NCBI GenBank assembly: GCA_949710005.1
Contig: OX453282.1
Location: forward strand, 22,450,341-22,514,340
Direction: 5' to 3'
DNA from: Ricordea florida
Taxonomy: Eukaryota > Cnidaria > Anthozoa > Corallimorpharia > Ricordeidae
DNA: 64,000 bases
Below are positions 53,230 through 61,399 of this stretch, piece after piece. A program made the position numbers and the translations under genes. A model generated the notes under the pieces. That model ran no database searches, was not told where the DNA came from, and was given only the letters and a program-made list of their open reading frames with translations. How positions within the stretch are numbered: position 1 is the stretch's first letter; each line of letters opens with the position of its first letter.

Positions 53230-56200
53230 AACTCGTCTCTTGTCGTAGTAGGCGGAAAGCCCGAGTTTCTCCTGGTGGTACGTTGTCATCTTTCCGTGGT
53301 CCATTCGGAACCCACGGTTTTCTGCCCGGTCGAGCGCTCCATCCAGGGTTGTTTTGTAGCGCCTCCAGGTCAAGACGTTGTCTTTCTTGGACATCCCCTT
53401 AGCCGAAGTTTTGCTTTTTCCTTCGCTGTCGACGTTGTACGCCTTGCTGCATAGAGCGATGGCCCGGGTTCCCTCGAACTCGAGTTTGAACAGGCCCGGC
53501 GTCCGGCCGCTCCATTTATCCCAAGCCAGCCATTTCTTTTTGCAGCCCTCGAACTCTTCGCGGAGCTCGGGGCGGACGACGTCGTCCAGGTTTTTCCCGG
53601 CGATGCCCATGTACAGGCTATCGGTATCCATCTGTAGGAGCTCGAAGGATCTTCGGTCTACGAAATGGTCTAGGAAGTCGTAGTAGAATTCGAGCATCCG
53701 TAGTTTAGCTAGCTGATAGACTGTGATTCCGATTTGGAACGGGCGGGTGATCTCGATCTTCTGCTTCCTCCTGTGGATCTCGTAGGCGGAACCTATTTCG
53801 TCGAGGTCCTCGAACCAGGAAGAGCGGAGAGCACGATCGACCACCGCTTCGTCGGCTGTGTAGGAGACCAATGTCTGTCGCTCCAGCGCTTCGATAAACT
53901 TGCCGTAGCAACTATTACCTAGCAGTTTAAACAGGTCGGCGAATAGTGCTTTGTCCTTGTTGGTATCCCCTTCTCGTCGAGCTTCTGTAACCTGGTCGAC
54001 GAACCAGCCGAAGATCTTTTGCGGTTTGTAGTTGATCGTCCGGTACACCGCGGTGACAACTAAACCGTGGGCTAGGTACCAGCAGAGCAGAGGGGCGTAC
54101 AACAGAATCTTCTTCGCGGAAAGCGCTCCTACAAGCTTCGGATCTGTTGATCGGGTTCGTCCCATTCGCTCGAAATAGTCCAGCATCTCTTGGGGAACCG
54201 CTTCGATGGGGATCTCCTTGTTGTAGAAGAGCGGGGGCATTTCTTCGAACTTTGGCCAGAGGTGTTCGGGGACCTCGATGTCAACCTCGGCGAACCCGAA
54301 CCACCTTCCTTCTCGTAGAGCCTCCACAAACCCATCGACATCGTCCGGACTACGGTAGTGGATCACCGTTCCCTCCCCACAGGGCATAGGGGCTGCCATG
54401 GTAGAGAGGTAGAGCGCGTTCGCGTCGTAGCCGAGGATGCGTTGACATTGGTGGGCCTGGTCGTATTGGTGCGACCGGATCCGCGAAACCCCCACCTCGT
54501 GGTAGCGGGTAAATACAATCGAAGGCCCTCCGACAACCGCCGATTTGAGCATGTCGTACGCTTCTTTGTTGGGGGCATACAGCTCGGGCGGGTTGGGGCT
54601 GCGAAGTGTGCCTCGCAAGACGAACCTCATCGACACCCCAGGTAGACTTACCGCATCTTTGAAGATGTCGATTCCATACGCGGTGTAGAAGTCGCGCATT
54701 TTGGCCAGTGCTTCGACGAAGGGGCCCACGTCGAGATTGTTGTAGTAGCGGAGCCAGTCCGCGAAGGTCTGCATCCCCTTCTCCCGGAATACCCGCTTGC
54801 AGTCTCGATATTCCGAAAGGGAAAGAAGATATTTGCCTTTCAGTTTCGAAAACCACTGTGGGTAGTCCGGTAGGCCAGGGAAGTCGAGCTTGTCGTGCGA
54901 GTCGAACCATTCGTACGGAAACCAAGACTTCGTGAGAGTGCAACCGTAGGCTTTGACCCAAGCATCGTAGGTTTTGCCAGGACCGATATAGTTCAAAACG
55001 TCCAGAAATTTGAAGCCCGGAGTTGTGATATACATAACCTGGTTTTCCTTACACCCCACTTTGTAGGACTGGTCGGTCGTCTTGCAGATTTCTGGGACGA
55101 AGTGGTTCCGGATCAAATTCAAATCGTACTTCCCCGAATTGAATCCAAGCACAGGGACTTGGTCGCACCACTCTTCGATCGCTTCCCGATACTTTTTTGG
55201 TAAGAGCTCGATGGTGTCGGGCAGGAACCTCGCGCGAACATCTGTGCGCAAGCGCTGGGTTCGCCGTTCTAGTTCTCGAATGAATTCCTCGACGAGTAAC
55301 TTCGGGTCTCGAATGCATAGATGCTCGGGAGTCGGATCCAGGGTGTCTGATATGGAGACGGAGATAGGAACGTGGTGTCCCTCTATAGTCAAATCGGCGG
55401 TCGGTTTTTTCGCACTGGACTTGTCGAGGTAACTCTCGAAGTCATACACGATCGCGTGGGGGTAGGTCTCGGTTTTTTGTTCGAGGATGCGATCTTTTCT
55501 CCAAGGTTTAGGCTCCTCGTGCTGCCACCGAACCACAAGGCGAAACCCAGCAGCTCGGATTTTGGCTTCTCGCTCGAGCGTCTGTTGGTATGCTATCTCG
55601 CGTGTAACAGGGCTGCCCTTTTTCTTGGAAAGATTCCGAAGTTGCTCCTGGCGTTGCTTCGGCGATGGGAAACAGCGTTTGCACCCGTGCCATAGGCAGC
55701 CGTTGAATTGGAAGACGGTCTTTAAAATGGGATCATAACCGTCTACGGCGAAACCTTCTATCACTCGCTCGTCTCCATGTCCACATAGCTGGTGATGGAT
55801 ATGAATCCCTCTGGTGCGGGCTTCATACTCGAGCCATTGTACGGCTTGGACGCTATCCCGTTTTTGTGGGTAGAAGGCCTTCTCAAAGGCAGACTGCGGA
55901 GCTTCCACTTTCTCTCCTTTGCAGACAACTTTTGTCTCACCTTGGGTGCAACGCTCGGCGTGGCGATGGAGATGGCAGGACTGTTTAAACCTTGCATTGC
56001 ACTCCCCGCACACGAATTTTTTCGCGAGTTTCTGGATGTCGCGAATGAGAAACGCGTGCCCCATGTAGACTCCGATCGTCATTGGTGGAGTGCCTACTTT
56101 TTCATAGTGAGCCGGGTGCCTCCGATGCAGCCAATCTCCAGACTCTTGTGGTTCGTATACCCGGATCCCGAGCCGGAAGTGCTGCTCTACTTTCCGCAGC

Positions 56201-57156
56201 TCGTCCTGAGAAACCCCTGGGCAAGTCTCGGGTGATTTGTATATCTCTCTAGCGAGAGCTCGAGCTTGGCGGGTGCAACAATCCGCACGCGCACCTCGAT
56301 AAACGGCGATACACCGAAAGAGGCAGAGGTTATCTCCGTACGTATCCAAGGAATACATCCCAGGCTTTCTTCTGAGCCAGCTGGGTAATGGTCCTGTCCC
56401 CAACAAAGGCGCCTGCCGATCTACTACAACTCTTACTTCCACAGAGATAAAGCGGATGAAGACCCACTTGGTGTTAGGTCGCTCGATTTGGTCACCACTC
56501 AAGCGCTTCTCGTCTTCCGCCTGCACCCAGTCTCTGGCTTGCGTCTCGAGATACTGAAACCAAGGGCTGCCTTTTACGGTTTTGTGATACAACATAATTT
56601 TTCCCGTTTCTAAGTTCCTGAGCCTATACGTGTAACTGTATCGCAGATAAAAGCTGGTGACGACCTTCTTGTGGAGATTATCCATAATCCGATCCACCAG
56701 AGGACCGTCCACGCCTCGGAAGAAAGACCACTTCCAGAAGCGGCGACCAGTTTCCTCTCCCTCTCTCTCTCCATCCAACTCATCGAGTATACGCGCACCT
56801 TCTCGCACCAGAGATCGCGCTAAAGGGGGTCGCAGTTTTTCAATTTTTCTACGAGCTTCTGCCCTCATCGTTGGGGTAGTCCTCTTTCGGACACCCTCCG
56901 CGAGAAGCGCAGCGTCAACCTCTGCCTCGAGTTGCCGGAGTTCACGAGCCCGCTGCCACTTCTTGTGGGGATTCTCTATATCCCCTCTGGTAATAGCAGG
57001 GTATCTCCCCGTCTGTAGCGCTCGCCGGAGTCGTTTCCTCCACTCCACGGCGCGTGCCTCTGCGATAGCTCGCAAAAGGTCAGCTTTTCGTAACCTCGAG
57101 CTCGCGGTCAAACCATAGCTTCTTGCTAAAGAGCGTAACTCTTTGACGGTGGACAT
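53179..57156 (-). CDS. polB: Protein-primed DNA polymerase B with PD-(D/E)XK-like domain (element 2, intact)
   Basis: 1,325 residues from the ATG at 57156, chosen because the SAP/Rho-N motif (V-K-E-L-R-S-L-A-R-S-Y-G) then opens the protein as in the others. An OTU-like segment follows (D275-N-L-C278, H367-A-F-L-I), then a C2H2 zinc finger (about 383-403). A restriction-endonuclease-like region follows (about 457-546, with V-D-G-Y-D and F-Q-F-N-G-C-L-W-H-G-C; a Gln stands where the family usually has the catalytic Glu). Then Exo I (Y-D-F-E, D572), Exo II (F-N-S-G-K-Y-D), Exo III (Y-N-N-L-D), motif A (Y-D-A-N-A-L-Y), motif B (G-N-S-C-Y-G), motif C (M-D-T-D-S). All polymerase catalytic motifs are present. 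It lacks the HNH of the other two PolBs. Confidence 0.93.
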   Translation of the reverse strand: MSTVKELRSLARSYGLTASSRLRKADLLRAIAEARAVEWRKRLRRALQTGRYPAITRGDIENPHKKWQRARELRQLEAEVDAALLAEGVRKRTTPTMRAEARRKIEKLRPPLARSLVREGARILDELDGEREGEETGRRFWKWSFFRGVDGPLVDRIMDNLHKKVVTSFYLRYSYTYRLRNLETGKIMLYHKTVKGSPWFQYLETQARDWVQAEDEKRLSGDQIERPNTKWVFIRFISVEVRVVVDRQAPLLGTGPLPSWLRRKPGMYSLDTYGDNLCLFRCIAVYRGARADCCTRQARALAREIYKSPETCPGVSQDELRKVEQHFRLGIRVYEPQESGDWLHRRHPAHYEKVGTPPMTIGVYMGHAFLIRDIQKLAKKFVCGECNARFKQSCHLHRHAERCTQGETKVVCKGEKVEAPQSAFEKAFYPQKRDSVQAVQWLEYEARTRGIHIHHQLCGHGDERVIEGFAVDGYDPILKTVFQFNGCLWHGCKRCFPSPKQRQEQLRNLSKKKGSPVTREIAYQQTLEREAKIRAAGFRLVVRWQHEEPKPWRKDRILEQKTETYPHAIVYDFESYLDKSSAKKPTADLTIEGHHVPISVSISDTLDPTPEHLCIRDPKLLVEEFIRELERRTQRLRTDVRARFLPDTIELLPKKYREAIEEWCDQVPVLGFNSGKYDLNLIRNHFVPEICKTTDQSYKVGCKENQVMYITTPGFKFLDVLNYIGPGKTYDAWVKAYGCTLTKSWFPYEWFDSHDKLDFPGLPDYPQWFSKLKGKYLLSLSEYRDCKRVFREKGMQTFADWLRYYNNLDVGPFVEALAKMRDFYTAYGIDIFKDAVSLPGVSMRFVLRGTLRSPNPPELYAPNKEAYDMLKSAVVGGPSIVFTRYHEVGVSRIRSHQYDQAHQCQRILGYDANALYLSTMAAPMPCGEGTVIHYRSPDDVDGFVEALREGRWFGFAEVDIEVPEHLWPKFEEMPPLFYNKEIPIEAVPQEMLDYFERMGRTRSTDPKLVGALSAKKILLYAPLLCWYLAHGLVVTAVYRTINYKPQKIFGWFVDQVTEARREGDTNKDKALFADLFKLLGNSCYGKFIEALERQTLVSYTADEAVVDRALRSSWFEDLDEIGSAYEIHRRKQKIEITRPFQIGITVYQLAKLRMLEFYYDFLDHFVDRRSFELLQMDTDSLYMGIAGKNLDDVVRPELREEFEGCKKKWLAWDKWSGRTPGLFKLEFEGTRAIALCSKAYNVDSEGKSKTSAKGMSKKDNVLTWRRYKTTLDGALDRAENRGFRMDHGKMTTYHQEKLGLSAYYDKRRVLPDGIHTEPLEYTFRR

Positions 57157-57214
57157 AGTGTGGAAATACCTTTGATGCACCACTCTATAAATGGAAATAC
57201 TTTTGCGTTGCGTC

Positions 57215-57300
57215 TATTATACTCCCACACCAATTCGTATTTGTCCACTACAGCTTCTAAAGAGGTTTATACGGTTTAAACCTTCCTCTTCATACCATCT
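57215..57300 (-). repeat. Degenerate internal copy of the element 2 terminus
   Basis: CACACCAATTCGTATTTGT followed by TACAGCTTCTAAAGAGG and a GTTTAAACC stretch matches the terminal repeat (57840-57925) with a deletion of about 25 bp. It lies 400-700 bp inside the right end and upstream of PolB. Confidence 0.6.
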
Positions 57301-57382
57301 AAAATAAACGCTCTCAATTTTGTCAACGTGTTCTATATATATATACCGAAAAAAAAAAAAGTTACAGTCTAAACCGTGTTAA

Positions 57383-57652
57383 TTAAGCACTAGGCGCAGT
57401 CTCAAACACTCCCGCTTCCAAAGCAGCATCTATTTTTGCTGCGAACTCATTTAGTTGCTGACTCATCAAAACCTCCACAAACTCTTCTTCCCCCCCATGA
57501 AGCTCCGCCGCTGCCCACCAGGGCGCCTCGAACACCTCCTCGTCCTCCTCCTCGTTCTCAAGAACATAAGGAGTTTCCTCAGCGTACCAAGGTTCATCAT
57601 CAACCCCGTACCACTCTCGCGCGGTCATCTCGTCTGAAGAGTCTGAAGACAT
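57383..57652 (-). CDS. Small acidic protein at the right end (element 2)
   Basis: 89 residues, strongly acidic (E-N-E-E-E-D-E-E-V-F-E) with W-W and W-Y aromatic pairs, no known domain. The start near 57652 is only 48 bp from the terminal repeat. It is oriented the same way as PolB. Could be a small regulatory protein, or a chance ORF. Confidence 0.5.
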   Translation of the reverse strand: MSSDSSDEMTAREWYGVDDEPWYAEETPYVLENEEEDEEVFEAPWWAAAELHGGEEEFVEVLMSQQLNEFAAKIDAALEAGVFETAPSA

Positions 57653-57700
57653 AGTAGAACCTTATGCAACTACCGAAATTGAAGATTTACACACACGTCA

Positions 57701-57983
57701 CGTTGCGCCAACGTTTTTCCGAAGATTTATAGTATGCATATTTGTCTAAATTGAAATAGCTCATTAATTTTCGGAAAACGCTCGGAAAATCTTCGGAAAC
57801 TTCGGAAATCTTCGGGCATCTTCGGGTCATCTTCGTGCACCACACCAATTCGTATTTGTTTGCCTTGGGAGTCTTTCCGCCTTGAAATACAGCTTCTAGA
57901 GACATGTTAGCGTTTTAAGCGTTTCCTCTCTGAAAAACGGCTTATACTAAAATCCGTATTTGATTAATCCCTCCTATACTACT
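57701..57983 (-). repeat. Element 2 right terminal inverted repeat
   Basis: Complement of 43423-43708, differing mainly in the number of CGAAGATTTTC units. Ends CCTCCTATACTACT. Confidence 0.95.
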
Positions 57984-57989
57984 TATATA
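57984..57989 (+). repeat. Target-site duplication of element 2, right copy
   Basis: TATATA, matching 43417-43422. Confidence 0.85.
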
Positions 57990-58146
57990 TTTTGGTGGAC
58001 ATGGTTCAACTGACTCTATTGCATCAGCAAGATTAGTGGTTCAGCAAATAAAGCTAAGTAAACCCATCTTTGAATTTGAACCAGTATCAGACGAAGAAGA
58101 AGTATTTAGTGATTCTGAATATGAAGATGAGGATGAAAAAGCTTAA
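57990..58146 (+). pseudogene. Unknown outer gene, 3' part
   Basis: Frame resumes directly after the right duplication and stays open to TAA at 58144-58146. The tail is acidic (runs of Glu and Asp after F-E-P-V-S). With the 5' part from 42752 it would make 275 codons plus stop. No family recognised. Confidence 0.7.
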
Positions 58147-58226
58147 TTAAGTATATATAGAATTGTTAGTTTCCTAGTATGACTCTTACTAGGAGACTTA
58201 AAGGTTAGAATAAATTAACTCATAAC

Positions 58227-58628
58227 ATGTCTGAAGAAAACACTGTTGAGCAAATTACTAAAGAGCCTGAAGTTAAAACAAAAGTTAAAGACCCCAAAAG
58301 AGTAAAGGCTGGTAAGGCGATACAAGCCAAAAGAAATGAGGCTATGGCTTTTTATAAGCGAGCGCATGAGAAAGAAGAGGAGGTCAAAACAAACAAAAAA
58401 GATGAAAGTAGTGTTAATGAATGGCTACCAAGTTTATCATTCCAGAATGTGCTAACACTTGGATCCATTGGACTCGCTGCCTATGCCTTATTCACAAATT
58501 ATAGGAATAGAATACCTGACTTGCATATACCAGTTATGAATTTTAATCCACCTCCAGTCAAAATCATAGAGAATAGTGCAACTCAACCATCCAAAGAAGA
58601 AAATAATTTAAAAGATGAGTGGATGTAA
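58227..58628 (+). CDS. Basic single-pass membrane protein (outer, 133 aa)
   Basis: Homolog of the element 1 135-residue protein: V-E-Q-I-T-K-E-P at the start, K-D-P-K-R-V-K-A-G-K block, one hydrophobic segment (V-L-T-L-G-S-I-G-L-A-A-Y-A-L). CTTAAAGGTT upstream resembles the promoter motif. Confidence 0.75.
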   Translation: MSEENTVEQITKEPEVKTKVKDPKRVKAGKAIQAKRNEAMAFYKRAHEKEEEVKTNKKDESSVNEWLPSLSFQNVLTLGSIGLAAYALFTNYRNRIPDLHIPVMNFNPPPVKIIENSATQPSKEENNLKDEWM

Positions 58629-58635
58629 TCCATAA

Positions 58636-58851
58636 ATGGCTGACAACAAACTCGTAAAGACAGTTACTGACTCTGCAGTACTCATTGGGCTGGCTGCCGC
58701 TGTTGGTTATGTTGGAAAAAAGGCTCTGAGAGAATCATTCATTGGTGATCCATCATCCAGTATCATGAATTATGGCAAATGGGTAGTTGTATTGAGTGCA
58801 AGCATGTATCTCAAAACTTACTGAGAGGATCAAAAGATACTGCCACAGTAG
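58636..58851 (+). pseudogene. Outer small conserved membrane protein with premature stop
   Basis: K-L-V-K-T-V-T-D-S-A start and S-S-S-I-M-N-Y-G-K-W-V-V-V-L middle. A TGA at 58822-58824 replaces the Leu codon of the conserved Y-L-E-D-Q segment. The same frame continues to a TAG at 58849-58851. One substitution accounts for it. Confidence 0.8.
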
Positions 58852-58919
58852 AAAGATATTTGATTTAATAATTGAATGAAATATAAATGTATTAAGAAAA
58901 TCATAAAATATATTTATAA

Positions 58920-59324
58920 ATGGAAAGTATAGCAATCATGCTTGGAGGAGCAGTCCTCAATGCAACAGCCTTCATTGGTGGAAATTATATAGCAAAGGCC
59001 CTTAGTGGTTCATCTTCTGCTGATCTCCAACTCGAAAGAGAAAGGCATGACAAAGCAATGGAGAAGTACCAAAAAGATTACGCTGCATACCAAGAGAAGC
59101 GCTTAGTATATATTGACTTTATGAATAAGAGGAAGGGTGATGAAAACCAAGCCTCTGAGAATATATCAAAGACTGATGAAGCGCTCAAATTGTACAGTCA
59201 AATGGGCAATCCACCAAAATTCTCTGACTACTATAGACCTAATTCAAATAAAAAAATTGGAGAAATGGCTTATGTTTCTGGTGGTATGTTAGCCTTAGGA
59301 TACATTACGAGCAAGTGGCTATAA
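58920..59324 (+). CDS. Small two-segment membrane protein (outer, 134 aa)
   Basis: Intact. N-terminal G-G-A-V-L-N-A-T-A-F-I-G-G-N-Y segment, charged middle, S-D-Y-Y-R-P, and C-terminal Y-V-S-G-G-M-L-A-L-G-Y. Its stop overlaps the start of the RPB6-like gene by one base (TAATG). Confidence 0.82.
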   Translation: MESIAIMLGGAVLNATAFIGGNYIAKALSGSSSADLQLERERHDKAMEKYQKDYAAYQEKRLVYIDFMNKRKGDENQASENISKTDEALKLYSQMGNPPKFSDYYRPNSNKKIGEMAYVSGGMLALGYITSKWL

Positions 59325-59569
59325 TGGTAGACAAAGTAACAGATAATACAATGACTCCAAGTGAATATATTCGTATGGTAGGTTTAAGAGCCACACAACT
59401 CAAATTTGGTAAGAAACCTGTTATAGAATGGAAAGGAGCATTTGATCCCATAGCCATTGCTAAGAGTGAAATCAAACAGCGTGTTTTGCCAATGGTCATA
59501 GTTAGAAAGATCCCAGGTTCCCGTGATGAGATATGGAACATTAAAGATATGAATATCCGAGACTTTTGA
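59324..59569 (+). CDS. RPB6/RpoK-like RNA polymerase subunit
   Basis: 81 residues. The pattern matches the RPB6/RpoK/omega family: M-T-P-S-E-Y-I-R-M-V-G-L-R-A-T-Q-L at the start (family T-x-Y-E-x-x-R-x-x-G-x-R-A-x-Q), D-P-I-A-I-A-K-S-E-I in the middle (family P-L-x-I-A-x-x-E-L) and P-G-S-R-D-E-I-W near the end. RPB6 stabilises multisubunit RNA polymerases and is also coded by several large DNA viruses. No other RNA polymerase subunit is visible, so it may modify host polymerase. Neither nested element has this gene. Start overlaps the preceding stop (TAATG), implying translational coupling or tight packing. Confidence 0.8.
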   Translation: MVDKVTDNTMTPSEYIRMVGLRATQLKFGKKPVIEWKGAFDPIAIAKSEIKQRVLPMVIVRKIPGSRDEIWNIKDMNIRDF

Positions 59570-59604
59570 AATCAATTTAGAAGTTCCCATATTTAGCATC
59601 AAAT

Positions 59605-60538
59605 ATGGCAACTCTGATCCTGAGTTAGACCCAACTACACTAAATGAAACTGGGGGTGCTGGTGGTGATGATGGGAATGAAACGCTTTATCTTAGCCCAA
59701 TCACAAAGACATCAACCACTTATGAAGATCCTGATGAAGAAGAAACATCATTTGGTGGTGATGAAACCAGGCCATTAATAGAGAGGGAAAGGCCCAAGAT
59801 AAAGCTTGGGATAGAATCAAAAGCGCATTCCCAAAATTTAATATTACAAAGGCTAAATTCATAGCTACCATGGATGAATGGGGGAGGGTAATTGTACGAT
59901 TAAGAAGGTCTAATGCCAGACCATATGAATTCTTCAAAGATGGTGAGGTAAATGATGAATTTTTGAACCTAAAGGGTATAAGAGACAATCTTGGCCCAAC
60001 CTCAGCCGAAACTGTGGAAGCTAATGATGGTGAAATAGCTAAGAAAAAGGGATTACTCACCAAAATGAAAGAGAGGCTAAGATTCCATAGAGATAAGCCA
60101 CTGAAAACACCAGAGGAAAGTAGCCAAATAGAAACTCTCGAGAGAGAAATTGGTGAACAAGAACAAGAGATAGCCAACTTGGAGCAGGAGAATGAACAAA
60201 TACAGGAACGAATGTCATTGCAAGACCGGGTGAAGGCCATCCTCAAGAAATATGGATTCACAGTCTTTGCCGTTATGAGTGCAGTTGGAGTGGTAATTGG
60301 TGTTATAGTCTCAAACCTATCCAAAGGTCTATCTAAATTGGGTAAAGGTGTTGGTGATGGACTAAAGACAATTGGTAAGAAACTAGGCGAGTTATTACCT
60401 GGTATGGTTGGCGCTATTGTAAGCTTCTTATTCAAGACTGCGGGTGAGGTCATTTCATTCTTAGGTAAGAACGCTTGGCTGTTAATAGTGGCAATTGTAC
60501 TTTATTTCATAGAGGAATTAAAGAAAAAGAATAAGTGA
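59605..60538 (+). pseudogene. Outer coiled-coil protein with membrane region (frameshifted)
   Basis: Homolog of the element 1 394-residue protein. The N-terminal part (acidic, after ATG at 59605) is broken by one frameshift within the first codons and another near 59785-59795. The remainder from about 59795 is open: A-W-D-R-I-K, then a coiled coil, R-M/V-x-L-Q-D-R-V-K-A-I-L-K-K-Y-G and N-A-W-L-L-I-V-A-I-V-L-Y. Confidence 0.85.
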
Positions 60539-60544
60539 ATTTTA

Positions 60545-60725
60545 ATGAAGAGCTATTGCGTCAAAGAGAGAAAACAAACTGAATGCGTTCCTGGTAGTGA
60601 GACCTTCACCAGAACCTCCAAGGGTAGGACCATGATGAAGTGCAAACTAATGTGCCAGCTGTGGAATCACCAAAACTCAATTCCTCTCATATGCTAAATA
60701 TAGAAATTTAAAGGAGACTGAGTAA
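60545..60725 (+). pseudogene. Zinc-ribbon miniprotein (frameshifted)
   Basis: A short gene of about 60 codons. The first part has K-S-Y-C-V-K-E-R-K-Q-T-E-C-V and S-K-G-R-T-M-M-K-C. A one-base frameshift in 60641-60651 leads to C-A-S-C-G-I-T-K-T-Q-F and a final TAA at 60723-60725. C-x2-C with the upstream Y-C-V-K and K-G-R resembles small zinc-ribbon proteins common in Polintons and adenovirus-like elements (inference). Element 1 lacks it at this place. Confidence 0.6.
60707..60716 (+). promoter_or_regulatory. TTTAAAGGAG promoter-like motif (outer)
   Basis: Lies 18 nt before the penton-like gene start and inside the end of the zinc-ribbon gene. Similar TTTTAAAAGGA at 61370-61380 precedes the glycine-rich gene. 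Confidence 0.55.
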
Positions 60726-60734
60726 TAATCCAAA

Positions 60735-61367
60735 ATGTTGAGCGTTACCATGTATGAATCTGAAACTAGGGTGTACTTGGACCCTCCTCTGGAAAAGGTC
60801 CGTGAGATACAACTCCTAGATTGTAGGATACCCAAAAGATTGGTTAATTTCAAGAATCGTGAGGGCTTTCTTAATGAGGAAAATCGCCCCTTAATAATAA
60901 TCCAACCTGGTACATATTCACTACGCAATATCCAAGCTCTATTTCTCAACGATACTGATAATGTCAAACTCTCTATCATTGAGACTGATAATATTGACTA
61001 TCTCTACTCCAACAAGAACTTCAAAATTAAACTTACGAGAGGGCTACAAATTGGCTTAGGGATGCCTGAAATCATAACTCCTGGCAAATTATATCCTATA
61101 AATATCCAGATCAAAGAACCCCTGAGACTTACGTGTAGTCTAGTGGATAACTTCTCATCCTATACTAATAAAGTTAAATCAGTAATGCCTATTAAGGTTT
61201 CACCCTCATACCTACTTGCTAACATACCCTCACAAGATTATCCAGTCATCCCGGCACAAAAATCGAATAGTCCCATAAATCACTTTGATTTAAGAATACT
61301 CGACAGTGAGTGGAAAAAGTTGGATCTGAAGGGTTCTCCCATCACTGTCACCTTAAGTTTCAAATAA
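60735..61367 (+). CDS. Penton-like minor capsid protein (outer, intact)
   Basis: 210 residues. Plan: beta-rich N-terminus (R-E-I-Q-L-L-D-C-R-I-P), I-Q-P-G-T-Y-S-L-R-N-I, then K-L-T-R-G-L-Q-I-G-L-G-M, P-I-N-I, L-T-C-S-L-V-D-N-F-S-S-Y-T-N, and N-H-F-D-L-R-I-L-D near the end. This order is shared with single-jelly-roll penton proteins of Polinton-type viruses. It is the most complete copy of this family in the window. Confidence 0.75.
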   Translation: MLSVTMYESETRVYLDPPLEKVREIQLLDCRIPKRLVNFKNREGFLNEENRPLIIIQPGTYSLRNIQALFLNDTDNVKLSIIETDNIDYLYSNKNFKIKLTRGLQIGLGMPEIITPGKLYPINIQIKEPLRLTCSLVDNFSSYTNKVKSVMPIKVSPSYLLANIPSQDYPVIPAQKSNSPINHFDLRILDSEWKKLDLKGSPITVTLSFK

Positions 61368-61399
61368 CATTTTAAAAGGAAGTTATAATCGTAACAAAT

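Larger units (their letters stand above)
43423..57983 (+). mobile_element. Element 2: GC-rich nested Polinton/Maverick-like element
   Basis: A 14,561-bp element with inverted termini of about 285 bp and a TATATA duplication, inserted in an outer gene. Its coding part is obviously richer in G and C than the rest of the window. It holds homologs of most shared proteins but in a different order: glycine-rich, penton-like, large conserved and coiled-coil genes to the left of MCP, then ATPase, four small genes, integrase, PolB. Its PolB carries a different nuclease domain from the other two. Three genes are broken by single in-frame stops. Confidence 0.95.
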
